A stretch of DNA of 64,000 nt from Candidatus Nitrosocaldaceae archaeon (GTDB lineage Archaea > Thermoproteota > Nitrososphaeria > Nitrososphaerales > Nitrosocaldaceae): NCBI GenBank assembly GCA_026002835.1, contig BPGC01000007.1, positions 20,989 through 84,988 on the forward strand, written 5' to 3'. The position numbers were made by a program, and so were the translations under genes. Positions 1 through 9,855 of the stretch are shown here, piece by piece (position 1 is the stretch's first letter; each line of letters opens with the position of its first letter). The notes under the pieces were generated by a model. It saw nothing but the letters and a program-made list of their open reading frames with translations, had not been told where the DNA came from and did no database searches.

Positions 1-892
1 ATATTAGCATCATCTGGAGCTGGTAAATCAGTAACAGCAAAGACAATAGTTAATAGATTACTAGCAAAGTATGATTGTTATCTGTATATAATAGATCCAC
101 AAGGAGAGTATGAAAGATCTATCAAGATTGTATAATGCTAATATTATCAAACTATATGATAATGAGCAATTAGGATTAGATCCATTTATGCTATTTGATA
201 AAAGCAATGCATGTAATATCATTGCTGATATCATGAATGCACCTGAAGTTATTAAGAAAGAGATAATAGCATTAGGTATAGATCCTACTATTAATATTAA
301 TAATATTAATGAACTATATGATAAGATAAGTAATGATGCTAAAAGATATCTGATAGATATTATAAAGGATAATAGGTTAAAAGGTTCATTACTGTTAGAT
401 GATAGGGCAATATTATCATTAAGAGGAAGTTATGGATCAAAGAGTAAAGATTCTTTTCTATTAACATTAGCATTAGCAAAGGTATGGAATGCTATTAATA
501 ATCTACCAGTAAATATACCTAAAATATTGTTAATAGATGAGGGATGGTTATTATTCAATATAGATACAGCTGCTAAATTTATTAATTTAATAGCTAGAGT
601 TGGAAGGAAATTAAATGTAATACTATTATTCTTAACACAAAGACCTGAAGATTTGATAGTAAATGAGTATGGTAGAGCTTTATTAGATAATAGCGATACT
701 AAAATACTATTAAGAAATGATTTTACAGCATCATTAAAGATAGCAGAAGCATTACAATTATCTAAAGAAGAGCAAGAATTACTACCAATACTAATGAGAG
801 GAGAAGCATTATTGATAACTAAAGATTATAGATTAAGGATACAGATAATGCCTAGTATTGATGAGTTAAGATTGTTTGCTACAAATCCATAA
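1..892 (+). pseudogene. VirB4/TraC-family conjugation ATPase, 5'-truncated by the window edge and frameshifted
   Basis: Frame 1 from base 1 encodes a Walker A segment (SSGAGKSVTAK) and the IIDPQGEYER motif typical of VirB4/HerA ATPases, then stops at a TAA near 134. The match continues in frame 2 with DLSRLYNANIIKLY, a Walker B motif (KILLIDEGWLLF) and a sensor-like FLTQRPED, ending at 892. Removing one A from the run at 113-115 restores one frame. VirB4 proteins power type IV secretion and conjugation. The TrbL-like gene downstream and the coupling ATPase at 8-9 kb fit a conjugative module. It is either a decayed gene or a homopolymer error; the N-terminal half lies outside the window. Confidence 0.75.
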
Positions 893-904
893 TTATATTA
901 TAGA

Positions 905-1096
905 ATGTCATTCGAATCAATATGCGAAAAATGTGGTAGAAGTATAAGCGATAGAGATAGTGTTAGAACATATGATAATAAATTGCTATGCTATATCTGT
1001 GCTAGATACGAGAAGGATAGATACAATAGATATTATGATGATGATAAGAGAGAATTTAATGAAGATGATGATGGATCATATCCATGGTCATGGTAA
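905..1096 (+). CDS. Small zinc-finger protein, acidic tail
   Basis: 63 residues. An N-terminal CEKCG and a later CYICA give a CxxC-x(n)-CxxC zinc-binding layout like half a LIM domain or a zinc ribbon, followed by a strongly charged Tyr/Asp-rich tail. It starts 12 bases after the VirB4-like gene and is probably co-transcribed with it. No specific function can be assigned; small zinc proteins of this kind are frequent on archaeal plasmids and viruses. Confidence 0.6.
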   Translation: MSFESICEKCGRSISDRDSVRTYDNKLLCYICARYEKDRYNRYYDDDKREFNEDDDGSYPWSW

Positions 1097-1642
1097 TTAT
1101 TTTTTATAATAATATATCTTATTAACTAGTTCTTCAACTGCTATACCATCTTTATATTTCATATTATATGCTATGTTATCTCTAATCTTAAATACACCTT
1201 GTTCTCCTCCAGATATATAGTATCTATCCTTTAATATTATATCTCTAGCATCAGAATTTATGAATAATAGAACATCTTCTCCTTCTTTAAACTGTATCTC
1301 ATCTTCTACAAAATTATCTATACTATCTCTATTATCTCCAAGAGTTCTAATTGTTATCTCTCTACCATTATAATTACTAGTTAATACTCTATCTATGCTT
1401 ATAACTATATCAGTTACTAATATAGGCAATCTTTTATCATTATTACTATAAACCAATATAGGTTCTCTTATATTAGTAACCTTTCCTATTACTATAATAT
1501 CTGATCTTTCTACTAACTCTTCTAATGTTAATTCTGGATATAATTCATTAACTAATACTCTTTGGTTTGAGATGTATATAGATAACGATATTGCTATAAT
1601 AATTATAGGTAAAGATATTAGTAGAATAGTTCTTTTATTCAT
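1097..1642 (-). CDS. Signal-anchored extracytoplasmic protein of unknown function (paralogue of 9856-10539)
   Basis: 181 residues. An N-terminal hydrophobic helix (about residues 5-24, rich in Ile/Leu) marks an exported or membrane-anchored protein. The exported part has a beta-rich pattern: SDIIVIGKVTNIREPI, a central VISIDRVL segment, and a GEDVLLFINS strand. The protein at 9856-10539 has the same order of features (RGEVIDVRKPI, IKEVYKG, GEEVIVHI, then DNLAYN before the C-terminus), so the two look like diverged paralogues. It is convergent with the zinc-finger gene. Function not recognised. Confidence 0.6.
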   Translation of the reverse strand: MNKRTILLISLPIIIIAISLSIYISNQRVLVNELYPELTLEELVERSDIIVIGKVTNIREPILVYSNNDKRLPILVTDIVISIDRVLTSNYNGREITIRTLGDNRDSIDNFVEDEIQFKEGEDVLLFINSDARDIILKDRYYISGGEQGVFKIRDNIAYNMKYKDGIAVEELVNKIYYYKK

Positions 1643-3645
1643 TATAATATTCTAACATAATCTATCTAATAAATATATTATATTATGATATGGCACTAGG
1701 CTTAGATGCTGGTATACTATTAATGGCTACCATTATAGCTGTAATAGCATTTGTAGCAGTAGTCAATTCATGGTTAATACCTTCAACTCAAGCATGGTTT
1801 ATCGATGCTATGATTAGCATGCCAAAATTTGATTATGATAATGATGGTAATGATAACTATCAAACATATATTAGATTAAGAGATATAGCTTTTATAATAA
1901 TAGCTATTGCTTTAGTATTCTCAGCATTTATACTATTTGGAGAAGAGTTCTATATATTTAGGAAGCATCAAGCTTTCAGTATAATATCAAATGGTGTTAT
2001 CTTTATTATACTATTATTAGTATTCCCATCATTATGGGATATGTTTGCTTCTTTTATAGAGCAGATATCATACTATATATTAAATCCAGAAGATCCTGAT
2101 GATATCAATGCTATTAATAATAAAGTTGAGTTTATATTCCAACAAATAGGCTCTCCAAACATAGATTGGGATACTATATTACAATTCTTAACAAATCCTA
2201 ATGATGCAGCTCAAACTATATTTAGAGATGTATTTTTAGCAGTCTTTAAAGCATTTATTGCTGCTATAACAGTATTCTTGATGTTTGTTATTGGAACTGT
2301 TAGGATAGTATTAACAGCTATAATGATTATAGCATTACCATTATTGTTAGCCTTTTCATTAATACCATTTGCTGATAGAGTTATGAATAGGTTAAAAGAT
2401 ATATTGATAGGATTATCATTTGCTCCTATTTTATCATCATTAGTAATAACAGCTGGTATAGCATTATTAAATAGTAGTAGTTTTGATCCATTACAATATT
2501 GGATGGCTAGTATAGCTATAGGATTATTAGCAATAATGATACCTAGCATAACAGCTCCAGTAGTAGGATCAATAGTTAGTCAATTAACAACTATAGGTTC
2601 TGCTGCTATGTTATCTGGTTTGTATATTGGCTCACAAGCAGTAATAGGAGGTATAAGAGGTGCTAGTTTATCAATAAATACAGCTATACAATCTGGTATA
2701 CCATTTACTTCATTAGCAATGGCTAAATCTGCTATAAGTGGTTTAGGTAGAGGAGCAATGTATGGAAGTGCTACTGGTATAATACACTCAGCAAGTGAAG
2801 CTCTATCAGCTACTGGTTTTAATAAACTATCATATCCTATTCAAAGAGCTGAATATAGGTTAAATAGAAGCATAGATAGAGTTGCTAATGTTAGTGCTAA
2901 TAGATATATACAAGAAGCAAGTGGTTCATTAACTGAAGGATTACTATCATATCTATCATTACAAGATAGAGATGATATTGATACTAGCAAAGGTATAGCA
3001 TTTGCTAATACTATCAAACAACTAGCAGATAATAATGAGTATGCTAGGATAGCAGATATAGCTAATGATTATCTTAAATTTAATAACATACCAAATAAAG
3101 AAGAGTTTGGTAAAGCTTTTGCTAATCAGATAGAAGCATATAGTAAGAATGCTATAGCTATCAGCAAATTATATCATAATCTAAATGATATAAAGAATAG
3201 AGGAGGAGTGTTATCATTAGATACTAATACTATTAGTAATTTAATACATGCTAGAGATTATTATAGAGAGTTATCATCTAACAAATATGGTATAATAATA
3301 CCTAATCCTAACTTTGAAGCTTCAGATTTAATTAAGAGATCAGAATATATCAATCCTAATGTTACTAATGCTTATCCTATTAAGTTTAGTATAGCTAGTT
3401 TAATGCAAGAAGCTATAAGCATACCTAGAAGTGAGATACCAGTTAAGGTTAGAGAGGAAGGTCTGAAGGTAATTAGTGATAGCGAAGGGGTTATCGATCT
3501 ACAGAAGAGTATAAGTCAATCAATAAAAGGAATATGGGGCTCTATGAATATAAGGTATGATTCTAGAGAGATAAATAAACTATCATTAGAGTTTGCTAAA
3601 GAGATAGCAAAGTATGATCCAGAAACAATAGGCATTATTATCAAT

Positions 3646-4527
3646 GGCGATTCCTCATTTATAGCCACTAACCATGATCTCAATCATCTTATCAAATACA
3701 TCATCTCTATTATTATACCTAAACTCTAACTCTTTAAGATAGTATGGAAATAACTCTTTACTAACACCATGATATCTTAACAATCTCTCTTTAGCATAAC
3801 TCCAGAACCCTTCTATACCATTTATATACACTCTACCATTAGCAAACCTTATACTCTTATCTATCCTCTCATGCTTGAATCCATATAATACTAGAGTATC
3901 ATATCCCTTGTATTTATCAGTATATATTATGCTTCCTCTCTTAACTTTTTTAATAGTCTCTCTTAATATTGTTTCAGCTTTTACATCTTTAACTATCTCT
4001 ACCTTTACTTTACCATTCCTTTCTAGTATACCAAATACTGGTATCTTATTGTTACTACCTCTACCCCTCTTACCTTTACTCTTACCTCCAAAGTATGCCT
4101 CATCAATTTCTACTTCCCCTTGTAATACATCATCTCTTGAGCAATAATCATATATCTTCTCCCTAATTAATTGGTATATCTTATGTGTAGTAGTGTATGA
4201 TAATCCTAACTCTTTACTAGCCTTTAATACTGGTATCTCTAACTCAAATAGCTTCAATGCCATTATAAATTTTGTAAATGGTATCCTTAATCCATATAAT
4301 ATACTATCTTTCCTTATACTCCATTCATATTTGCAATTATAACATTTATACTTCTTACCCCTAACTCTATAGATTCTATTATTGTTACACCTTATACATC
4401 TATCATACCTCTTTAACAAGCCTTTATCCTTTAACCATTCCTCCGCTTCTTTTTCATCATTTATCTTTGCTAACTTTATTAGCTCCATATCATATTATAT
4501 GTTAGTGTCTAATATTAAGCAATCGCC
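3646..4527. mobile_element. IS1595-family insertion sequence, copy A (882 bp, intact)
   Basis: The ends are imperfect inverted repeats of about 28 bp: GGCGATTCCTCATTTATAGC on the left and, read inward on the other strand, GGCGATTGCTTAATATTAGA on the right. The 8-bp direct repeat TTATCAAT flanks it (3638-3645 and 4528-4535), the size expected for IS1595. It carries one transposase gene on the minus strand. A second 882-bp copy with very few differences lies at 51829-52710, so the family has moved recently in this genome. Confidence 0.92.
3655..4488 (-). CDS. IS1595-family (ISXO2-like) transposase
   Basis: 277 residues. The N-terminal zinc ribbon has two CxxC pairs (CIRC, CYNC; residues about 35-60), then a helix-turn-helix-like segment and a DDE-type catalytic core: VEIDEAYFGG (first Asp), IIYTDKYKGYD (second Asp) and NGIEGFWSYAKERL, followed by the family-typical HG..S...YLKELEFRYN. 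Full length and intact, so probably active. It differs from the 51838-52671 copy at only about four residues (for example VEIDEAY against VEADEAY). Confidence 0.92.
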   Translation of the reverse strand: MELIKLAKINDEKEAEEWLKDKGLLKRYDRCIRCNNNRIYRVRGKKYKCYNCKYEWSIRKDSILYGLRIPFTKFIMALKLFELEIPVLKASKELGLSYTTTHKIYQLIREKIYDYCSRDDVLQGEVEIDEAYFGGKSKGKRGRGSNNKIPVFGILERNGKVKVEIVKDVKAETILRETIKKVKRGSIIYTDKYKGYDTLVLYGFKHERIDKSIRFANGRVYINGIEGFWSYAKERLLRYHGVSKELFPYYLKELEFRYNNRDDVFDKMIEIMVSGYK

Positions 4528-4664
4528 TTATCAATAAATTACCAGAACTAAATAATTATCTGCCAAGCAGAATAAATGCTGATATGTTTAAACTAGCAGA
4601 TACACTACTACCAGATATACATTTGCAAAGGATGTATAGTCAATTTAAGAAGAATACATAATTT

Positions 4665-5780
4665 TTATTTGATATAATTTGGTTTATATTCTGGTATTGG
4701 TATATCTCTCTTAATCATCTCTTCTAAATATAGATGAATTAATTCAAATCTACCAGTATAATCTAATAGTCTTAATGGATCTTTATAGCTAGATAATATT
4801 ATCTTTGCTTCTCTTCTAGCGTTATCTATATCTTTATTCATTATAGCATTATACCATGCTTTACATGCTTCTATTATCTTAGGTTCATCATTCTCATCAA
4901 ATGTACCAGTATCGGGATGATAATAATCATATACACATAACTGTGCTACTCTAGTAAACCTAGAATTATGTAATATGAAATTACTATCTTCATGATTTAC
5001 ATTTATACCAACTAACCAACCCTCAATCTCTTTTATAATATACTTGTTAGTATCTCTATAACTATTTCTAAATATCTTAGAATCAATATACTCTATATTA
5101 GCTTGTAACTTCATAGTCTCTTTTGTTACTTTATCTAGAAAGTATGGAGTATGGTTATTAGTAATTGATTTTATTAATGTCTTATAGCCTATACCTTCTG
5201 CTTTAGCTCTATGAATAAGATAGTAATCTTCTGGTTTATTTGGATAATTCCATTTACTAAAATCAATATCATTAATCCATCTCTTAATATATGGCTCTAA
5301 TTCTAATCTATGCTCATCTAAATAGATATACTTCTTCTCTATGCTAAAATTATTTAATATACTTAAAGCATGTTTCTCATACTCTTCCCAATTATTGAAT
5401 ACTCTATCCTCAACATGTTTATACTCTCCATATATACCATTATCTTCCCATACATATATTGGAACCTTTATCATCACATTATAATTATTAATTCTATCCT
5501 TTATATCATTAAATATATTATCGATATCATTACATCTAATCTCTAACAGATATTTATTATCATCAACAAAATCTATTGATATCTTTTTACTAAAACCTTT
5601 AATCAATCTATATGCTAATATCTGATTATATGCTAGTTGTAATATAATACCTTCTTTATTATCTTCAAATACCATCCTATTATTTGTTAAATACAATATT
5701 CCCTTATACCTTCTATCATTTATCTTACACTTTGCATTAACTTGCTTAATAATATACTCATTATCATTTAATACTAGCAT
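4665..5780 (-). CDS. Hypothetical protein with an N-terminal PH/GRAM-like domain
   Basis: 371 residues. The first 100 or so have alternating strands (RRYKGILYLTNNRMVFED, ILAYRLIKG, ISIDFVDDN, YLLEIRC) that resemble a bacterial/archaeal PH (bPH2/GRAM-like) fold. The remainder is mostly helical and hydrophilic, with a conserved-looking CVYDYYHPDTGTFDENDEP segment near residue 290. No signal peptide or membrane span is visible. It ends 3 bases after the disrupted TrbL-like gene on the opposite strand. The role is unknown; the PH-like assignment rests on pattern only. Confidence 0.55.
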   Translation of the reverse strand: MLVLNDNEYIIKQVNAKCKINDRRYKGILYLTNNRMVFEDNKEGIILQLAYNQILAYRLIKGFSKKISIDFVDDNKYLLEIRCNDIDNIFNDIKDRINNYNVMIKVPIYVWEDNGIYGEYKHVEDRVFNNWEEYEKHALSILNNFSIEKKYIYLDEHRLELEPYIKRWINDIDFSKWNYPNKPEDYYLIHRAKAEGIGYKTLIKSITNNHTPYFLDKVTKETMKLQANIEYIDSKIFRNSYRDTNKYIIKEIEGWLVGINVNHEDSNFILHNSRFTRVAQLCVYDYYHPDTGTFDENDEPKIIEACKAWYNAIMNKDIDNARREAKIILSSYKDPLRLLDYTGRFELIHLYLEEMIKRDIPIPEYKPNYIK

Positions 5781-5873
5781 ATACTATATTAGTAATAATT
5801 AGATAAAGGCTTTACTATTATTATCTATTAGTTATTACATACTAGATATTACATAAAAGTTATTAAGGAGTAA

Positions 5874-6779
5874 ATGTATCATTATGATGTGAATGAAGTA
5901 AAGCTTTCACCAGTACTAGAGTCAGAGACTATGGAGAGGCTGATGAGCGTATTCAATGTATTATCTAAACCAGATGCTATGACTATCTTCTTACTAGCAA
6001 GGGAAGGTTTGCCAGCAGAGACCGAAGCTCCATACAAGATTGGATTAACAAGAAAGCAATACTATACTAGATTAAAACAGTTAGTAGATCTAGGATTGAT
6101 AGAGAGGATAGAAGGAGTATACTATCATACAACTCTAGGCAGTTTGGTATATGATAAGCATGTAGTAGAACTAGCAAATAGCTTAGCATATAAACAAGAG
6201 ATGAAGATGATCGATGTATTAAAGAAGAGTAATGAGTTTACTACAGATGAGATTACAAAGTTCTTAGCAAAGGTTGCTGGAGATAGAGCAGATATTAAAT
6301 GTGAGATAATATGGTCATGGGAAGCTATGGTCAATACTCTAATAGATAGGATAAGCAAGGCAGAGAAAGAGGTATTACTAGCATCAAGATTCTATGAGGA
6401 GAAGATAATAAATGCTATAATGCATAGAAGCAAAATGATAGATGCTAGAGTTATAGTTGATATACCATTATTCCAATCATACTTTAAGAAGCATACTGCT
6501 AACATAAAGAAAGATGAGCATTATGAGGAGAGGATAAATACAGCAGCAAATCCATGGGATAATACTAAAGTAGAGAGAAGGTTTACCAATCTACCATTCA
6601 GTATGATGATAATTGATAGCAAAGAGTGTGCTATAGAGTTAGTAGATGCTAGTAATACTAAAGAGTTCTATGCTTGTATATTGATTAAAGATGAGAAGGT
6701 AGCAAAGAGTATAAGAAGGAAGTATAATGATATATGGAGTTTATCTATGGATGATATAAAAGAGTTAGTAAACCAATAA
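5874..6779 (+). CDS. Winged-helix transcriptional regulator with a PLD/TrmB-like C-terminal domain
   Basis: 301 residues. Residues about 25-105 form an ArsR/TrmB-type winged helix (LSKPDAMTIFLLAREG, GLTRKQYYTRLKQLVDLGL, then a VYYHTTLG wing). Residues about 150-290 look like the phospholipase-D-like sensor half seen in TrmB-type archaeal regulators (EVLLASRFYEEKIINAIM, ARVIVDIP, FSMMIIDSKECAIEL, FYACILI), but there is no HKD motif, so it is probably not an enzyme. An AAGGAG ribosome-binding site sits just before the ATG. Two neighbouring CRISPR spacers (18655-18690, 18717-18753) resemble this gene at 6185-6211 and 6392-6413, suggesting that related copies travel on elements this host has met. 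Confidence 0.75.
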   Translation: MYHYDVNEVKLSPVLESETMERLMSVFNVLSKPDAMTIFLLAREGLPAETEAPYKIGLTRKQYYTRLKQLVDLGLIERIEGVYYHTTLGSLVYDKHVVELANSLAYKQEMKMIDVLKKSNEFTTDEITKFLAKVAGDRADIKCEIIWSWEAMVNTLIDRISKAEKEVLLASRFYEEKIINAIMHRSKMIDARVIVDIPLFQSYFKKHTANIKKDEHYEERINTAANPWDNTKVERRFTNLPFSMMIIDSKECAIELVDASNTKEFYACILIKDEKVAKSIRRKYNDIWSLSMDDIKELVNQ

Positions 6780-6795
6780 TTTTTTATTTTTATAT
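6779..6795 (+). terminator. T-rich intrinsic terminator-like run
   Basis: The stop of the regulator gene runs directly into a long T tract (TTTTTTATTTTTATA). Archaeal RNA polymerase terminates at such T-rich stretches without a hairpin. Similar runs follow the stops at 10539 and 12164. Confidence 0.4.
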
Positions 6796-6809
6796 GCTGG
6801 TAAAATTGT

Positions 6810-7008
6810 ATGGCATGTAAAGGTATATGCTTAAATTATGCCATTAGATTATCACATAAGGTTAATTATAAGAAAGGAGAGGTATATTGCTCTATATGTA
6901 ATTGTGTATTTATCAATAATTATTAGATGTCCATGTTGTAACTATTATACAAGACATAATACTAGGAATGCAAAGAGTAAGAGAGAATATAATATAGAAA
7001 TTAAATAG
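6810..7008 (+). pseudogene. Small zinc-binding protein of a Nitrososphaerota-like family, frameshifted
   Basis: The first frame encodes 38 residues starting MACKGIC and containing CSICNC, then stops at 6926. The +1 frame continues with IRCPCCNYYTRHNTRNAK and ends at 7008. Joined, the order is CxxxC, CxxC, CPCC, then a basic tail, which matches from memory a short conserved zinc protein widespread in Nitrososphaerota. A single extra base in AATAATTATT around 6916-6925 explains the break. It is either a pseudogene or a read error; alone, the 38-residue product would lack the second half of the zinc site. Confidence 0.5.
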
Positions 7009-7250
7009 AATATTATTGCTTCTCAAGTTTATGTCTATTATTAATAATTACGAATGTTCATTCTTGATATGTATCTTTAACGATTTTAGATGCTTGAACT
7101 TCTTTCTACAACTCTTGTATATACAATCATACATCATCATATAATAAAAAGATAAGTTATTGCCATTCAGAATATCTATTATTAAATGGTATTATAGTCA
7201 TATAAATTACTTACAAATGTTAATTTCATTCTAATTGATCAATTTAGAAT
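7009..7250. other. Intergenic stretch without recognisable gene
   Basis: About 240 AT-rich bases between the small zinc protein and the secreted protein at 7251. I see no ORF with a plausible start, no tRNA-like structure and no repeat. The last 50 bases presumably hold the promoter of the downstream gene. Confidence 0.4.
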
Positions 7251-7685
7251 ATGCATAAAGCTATACTAGCTGGAATAACAGCACTAATTATTATTACCGC
7301 AGCAACCATAAATATATACGCAGAACAAGGTAAAGAATTTAAAAATGCAGGTAAAGAGCTGATATTAATACCAATAGGAGAAAGTATCGAGATTAAAATG
7401 ATACCGCCTATTAATGAAGGTGAAGTATTAGAAAGCATGCAGTTTGCTACTATAACACTCGCTGATAACTCTGATATAAATGCTTATATAGTAACAGTAG
7501 TAAAAGATGAAAAAGATAGAGTTGTTACATCTAAGACATTCATAAATGCAGAGAATGGTGAAATAATACAACCAAAGGAAATTATGAGAGTAAAGCCAGT
7601 ACTATATTGTCCGTATGGTTATATTGATATAGATCCATCACCAAAAGTACGCTTAGTTTGTAAAAGCTCACCTATAAGTGATTAA
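7251..7685 (+). CDS. Secreted hypothetical protein
   Basis: 144 residues with a clear N-terminal signal peptide (MHKAILAGITALIIITAATI, cleavage plausible after NIYA). The mature part is beta-rich, with two cysteines near the C-terminus (VLYCPYGY and VRLVCKSS) that could form a disulfide outside the cell. It stands alone between intergenic stretches. No family recognised. Confidence 0.6.
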   Translation: MHKAILAGITALIIITAATINIYAEQGKEFKNAGKELILIPIGESIEIKMIPPINEGEVLESMQFATITLADNSDINAYIVTVVKDEKDRVVTSKTFINAENGEIIQPKEIMRVKPVLYCPYGYIDIDPSPKVRLVCKSSPISD

Positions 7686-7772
7686 TAGATTAATAACTTT
7701 ATTTTTTGATTGTATATTAAGACTAAGCATATACCATATTATCTACATTAATTCATAAAACTCTTTGTATAT

Positions 7773-7868
7773 TTAGTTACAATTACTTTTATCTCTGTCA
7801 ATAATACAATCTATATCATTATTACATTTATCATATCTATGAACAATTCTAGGATTGTTATTATTCAT
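7773..7868 (-). CDS. Possible 31-residue Cys-containing microprotein
   Basis: A short ORF starting MNNNNPRIVHRYDKC and containing three cysteines spaced as in other tiny Cys-rich products of this region (for example 13068-13241). It lies in an otherwise empty 280-base gap between 7686 and 7972. Nothing but the ATG, the length and the cysteines supports it, so it may be chance. Confidence 0.2.
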   Translation of the reverse strand: MNNNNPRIVHRYDKCNNDIDCIIDRDKSNCN

Positions 7869-7972
7869 TGCTATACAAATACATTATATCTCTTTAGGTT
7901 TGATATTATAGAATACTCTCTTCCCTCTCATACATCATAGTATTCATAATTATCTGATACAATAAACAGTTA

Positions 7973-9121
7973 TTATACAACATAACTCTTTGCTAATCCT
8001 CTAACTGCTTGCTCTCCTTGCTGATAGAAATAGAAGTAATGTAATGGTAGAGTATATATCTTCTCCTCATTAATATTGAATAGATAGGCAAATGTTTTAG
8101 CAGTATCCATATCTGCTCTAAATAATATTATTAATCTGCATAAAGCTGTTAGCTCTTTCTGTATGCTCTTATCAAATGCATTAATGCTTTGTGTTGCTAA
8201 TGTTATGCTGATATTAAACTTCCTTAATGCATTTAATACCTCTCTAACAGCAAAAGTTGATATTAGTTGAGCTTCATCTATATACAAATAATATTTATTA
8301 TTTAATGCTATATTCTGTTTTGCTGATACATATAGCATATGGATAAATAATGAACCTAAAAATCTAATAATATCATCTGCTATTGCTGAAGATAGATCAA
8401 TAATGATAATCTTATTATCTTCTATCAATTTACTAATATCTATACTAGATTCTTCACAATCAAATATCTGTTTAATACTAGCAATTGATAACAGTTTATC
8501 TAACTTGTTATATACAGCTGTAAATGCTTCCATAGCATAGTTAGGATATATATGATACCAGTAATTGCTTATATCATAATTACCAGAGCCTTTTACTAGC
8601 ATATCCCTATACTTCTTATTGCTCAATACCTTAGCAATCTTAGATAGAGTAGCAGGAGGATCAGCTTCTATTAATAGCAATAATGCATTCCTTAATATTG
8701 TCTCTAATCTATCTCCCCATGCATATTCATACAAATTCTTTAAAGCATTAATGAATGATAATACTACTAAATGATACTTTTTATAATCATTAATCTCAAT
8801 AGGATTTATCTTTATATTAGTATCTTCAGTATTGATATAGATAACTCTACTATCATAATCATTTAACTCATTCTTTAATATACTATCAATATCTCTAGCA
8901 AGCATACCATGAGGATCAATAAGCATAAAACCTTCTTTCTTTATAATATGCTGGTACATTAATAACTTCATAGTCTCAGATTTACCAGAACCTGTTTCTC
9001 CTAGTATTAATGCATGCACTCTATCTTTACTATTGATAGCATAGAATCTATCCTTAAAATCGTCATATCCTATTACTATCTTATCCTTATTATTGATAAT
9101 TATATCTCTTAATCTATTCAT
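7973..9121 (-). CDS. VirD4/TraG-like type IV coupling ATPase
   Basis: 382 residues. The Walker A motif (LGETGSGKSETMKLL) is followed by FMLIDPHGMLARDI, a DPHG motif found in conjugative coupling proteins and HerA-like ATPases. The Walker B region is KYYLYIDEAQLI, with a sensor-like ITLATQSINAF. No N-terminal membrane helix is visible, so it would act as a cytoplasmic AAA-type motor that delivers DNA to the secretion channel. With the VirB4- and TrbL-like genes it makes a minimal conjugation set. A HerA/FtsK-type DNA translocase is the main alternative. Confidence 0.75.
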   Translation of the reverse strand: MNRLRDIIINNKDKIVIGYDDFKDRFYAINSKDRVHALILGETGSGKSETMKLLMYQHIIKKEGFMLIDPHGMLARDIDSILKNELNDYDSRVIYINTEDTNIKINPIEINDYKKYHLVVLSFINALKNLYEYAWGDRLETILRNALLLLIEADPPATLSKIAKVLSNKKYRDMLVKGSGNYDISNYWYHIYPNYAMEAFTAVYNKLDKLLSIASIKQIFDCEESSIDISKLIEDNKIIIIDLSSAIADDIIRFLGSLFIHMLYVSAKQNIALNNKYYLYIDEAQLISTFAVREVLNALRKFNISITLATQSINAFDKSIQKELTALCRLIILFRADMDTAKTFAYLFNINEEKIYTLPLHYFYFYQQGEQAVRGLAKSYVV

Positions 9122-9240
9122 CTCTTCAATATATAATGTAGAAATATTATAACTGATAATATGATTATTATTTTACTATTTAAGGTTAATTATTGATATT
9201 AATTTCGTTATATATATATAGGTTCTTTGAATAATAAGTA

Positions 9241-9846
9241 ATGCAGTACAATAATATGATAAAAGGACTAGTAATAATAACAGGAGCGTTAATGACATTA
9301 TCTATACAAGCATATGCTATTCATCCACTACCCACAGCAGCACCATTTAATGACGCTAATCAAACTATATGTTATGATACAAACTCGTTAAATAATGTTA
9401 AATTTAATGGACAAACAGGACAGGGTAATGCATTGAAGAATGAGATAAAGAAAGGTATGGACCATGTATCACAAAATACTGATATAAATATTATTGAACA
9501 ATGTCCAGGTGCAAGTCTGTTAAGCGCAAGACATTCAAATCCAAATGTTAAAGGTGAAACAATCCCATCTAGTAGCACGCAAAAGTTCATATACTATAAT
9601 ACGAATCACTCGGTAGATTATAGAACAGATAATCTATGTATACCACCAGCTTTTGATGGTGTAAATATAGTAAATCCTAAGTATATAGCAATACACGAAT
9701 TCGGACATTTTGCAGGTTTAGGTCATCCACTCCCATGGCTAGAATTGCTCATTCCAGATTCACACACAGCAATGAAAAGTTATTGTAATCAAGGCTATGC
9801 TAGTTTAAGTCCAGATGACAAAAATCAGATTAACGCATTCTATTAG
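9241..9846 (+). CDS. Secreted matrixin-like zinc metalloprotease
   Basis: 201 residues with an N-terminal signal peptide (hydrophobic core about residues 8-25, cleavage plausible after AYA). The C-terminal part holds AIHEFGHFAGLGHP, the extended HExxHxxGxxHP zinc site of metzincins such as matrixins and archaemetzincins, with three His ligands and the catalytic Glu. A Met further on (HTAMKSY) could be the Met-turn. The length suits a minimal catalytic domain. It is followed without a gap by another exported protein, so the pair is probably one transcript for cell-surface or extracellular action. Confidence 0.75.
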   Translation: MQYNNMIKGLVIITGALMTLSIQAYAIHPLPTAAPFNDANQTICYDTNSLNNVKFNGQTGQGNALKNEIKKGMDHVSQNTDINIIEQCPGASLLSARHSNPNVKGETIPSSSTQKFIYYNTNHSVDYRTDNLCIPPAFDGVNIVNPKYIAIHEFGHFAGLGHPLPWLELLIPDSHTAMKSYCNQGYASLSPDDKNQINAFY

Positions 9847-9855
9847 GTGAATTAT

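Larger units (their letters stand above)
1690..4661 (+). pseudogene. TrbL/VirB6-like conjugation membrane protein, interrupted by an IS1595-family element
   Basis: The readable part (1690-3645) encodes about 652 residues: an N-terminal helix, a cluster of hydrophobic segments between roughly residues 60 and 300, a Gly/Ala/Ser-rich stretch, then a long hydrophilic tail. This is the TrbL/VirB6 layout (polytopic component of a type IV secretion channel). The element at 3646-4527 breaks it. Removing the element and one copy of the 8-bp target duplication rejoins the frame exactly at 4536, adding 41 codons to the stop at 4659-4661. As it stands the gene would make a protein fused to about 27 element-derived residues. 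The insertion looks recent because the flanks are perfect. Confidence 0.75.

Noticed and set aside
2211..2549. Antisense ORF within the TrbL-like gene
   Set aside because: Shadow of a real coding region; Ile/Asn-rich with no independent support. The same holds for the other long antisense ORFs, such as 32097-32522 and 47070-47528.
7686..7972. Possible RNA gene in the gap before the coupling ATPase
   Set aside because: No stable structure, box motif or repeat could be seen; only a doubtful 31-residue ORF is present.
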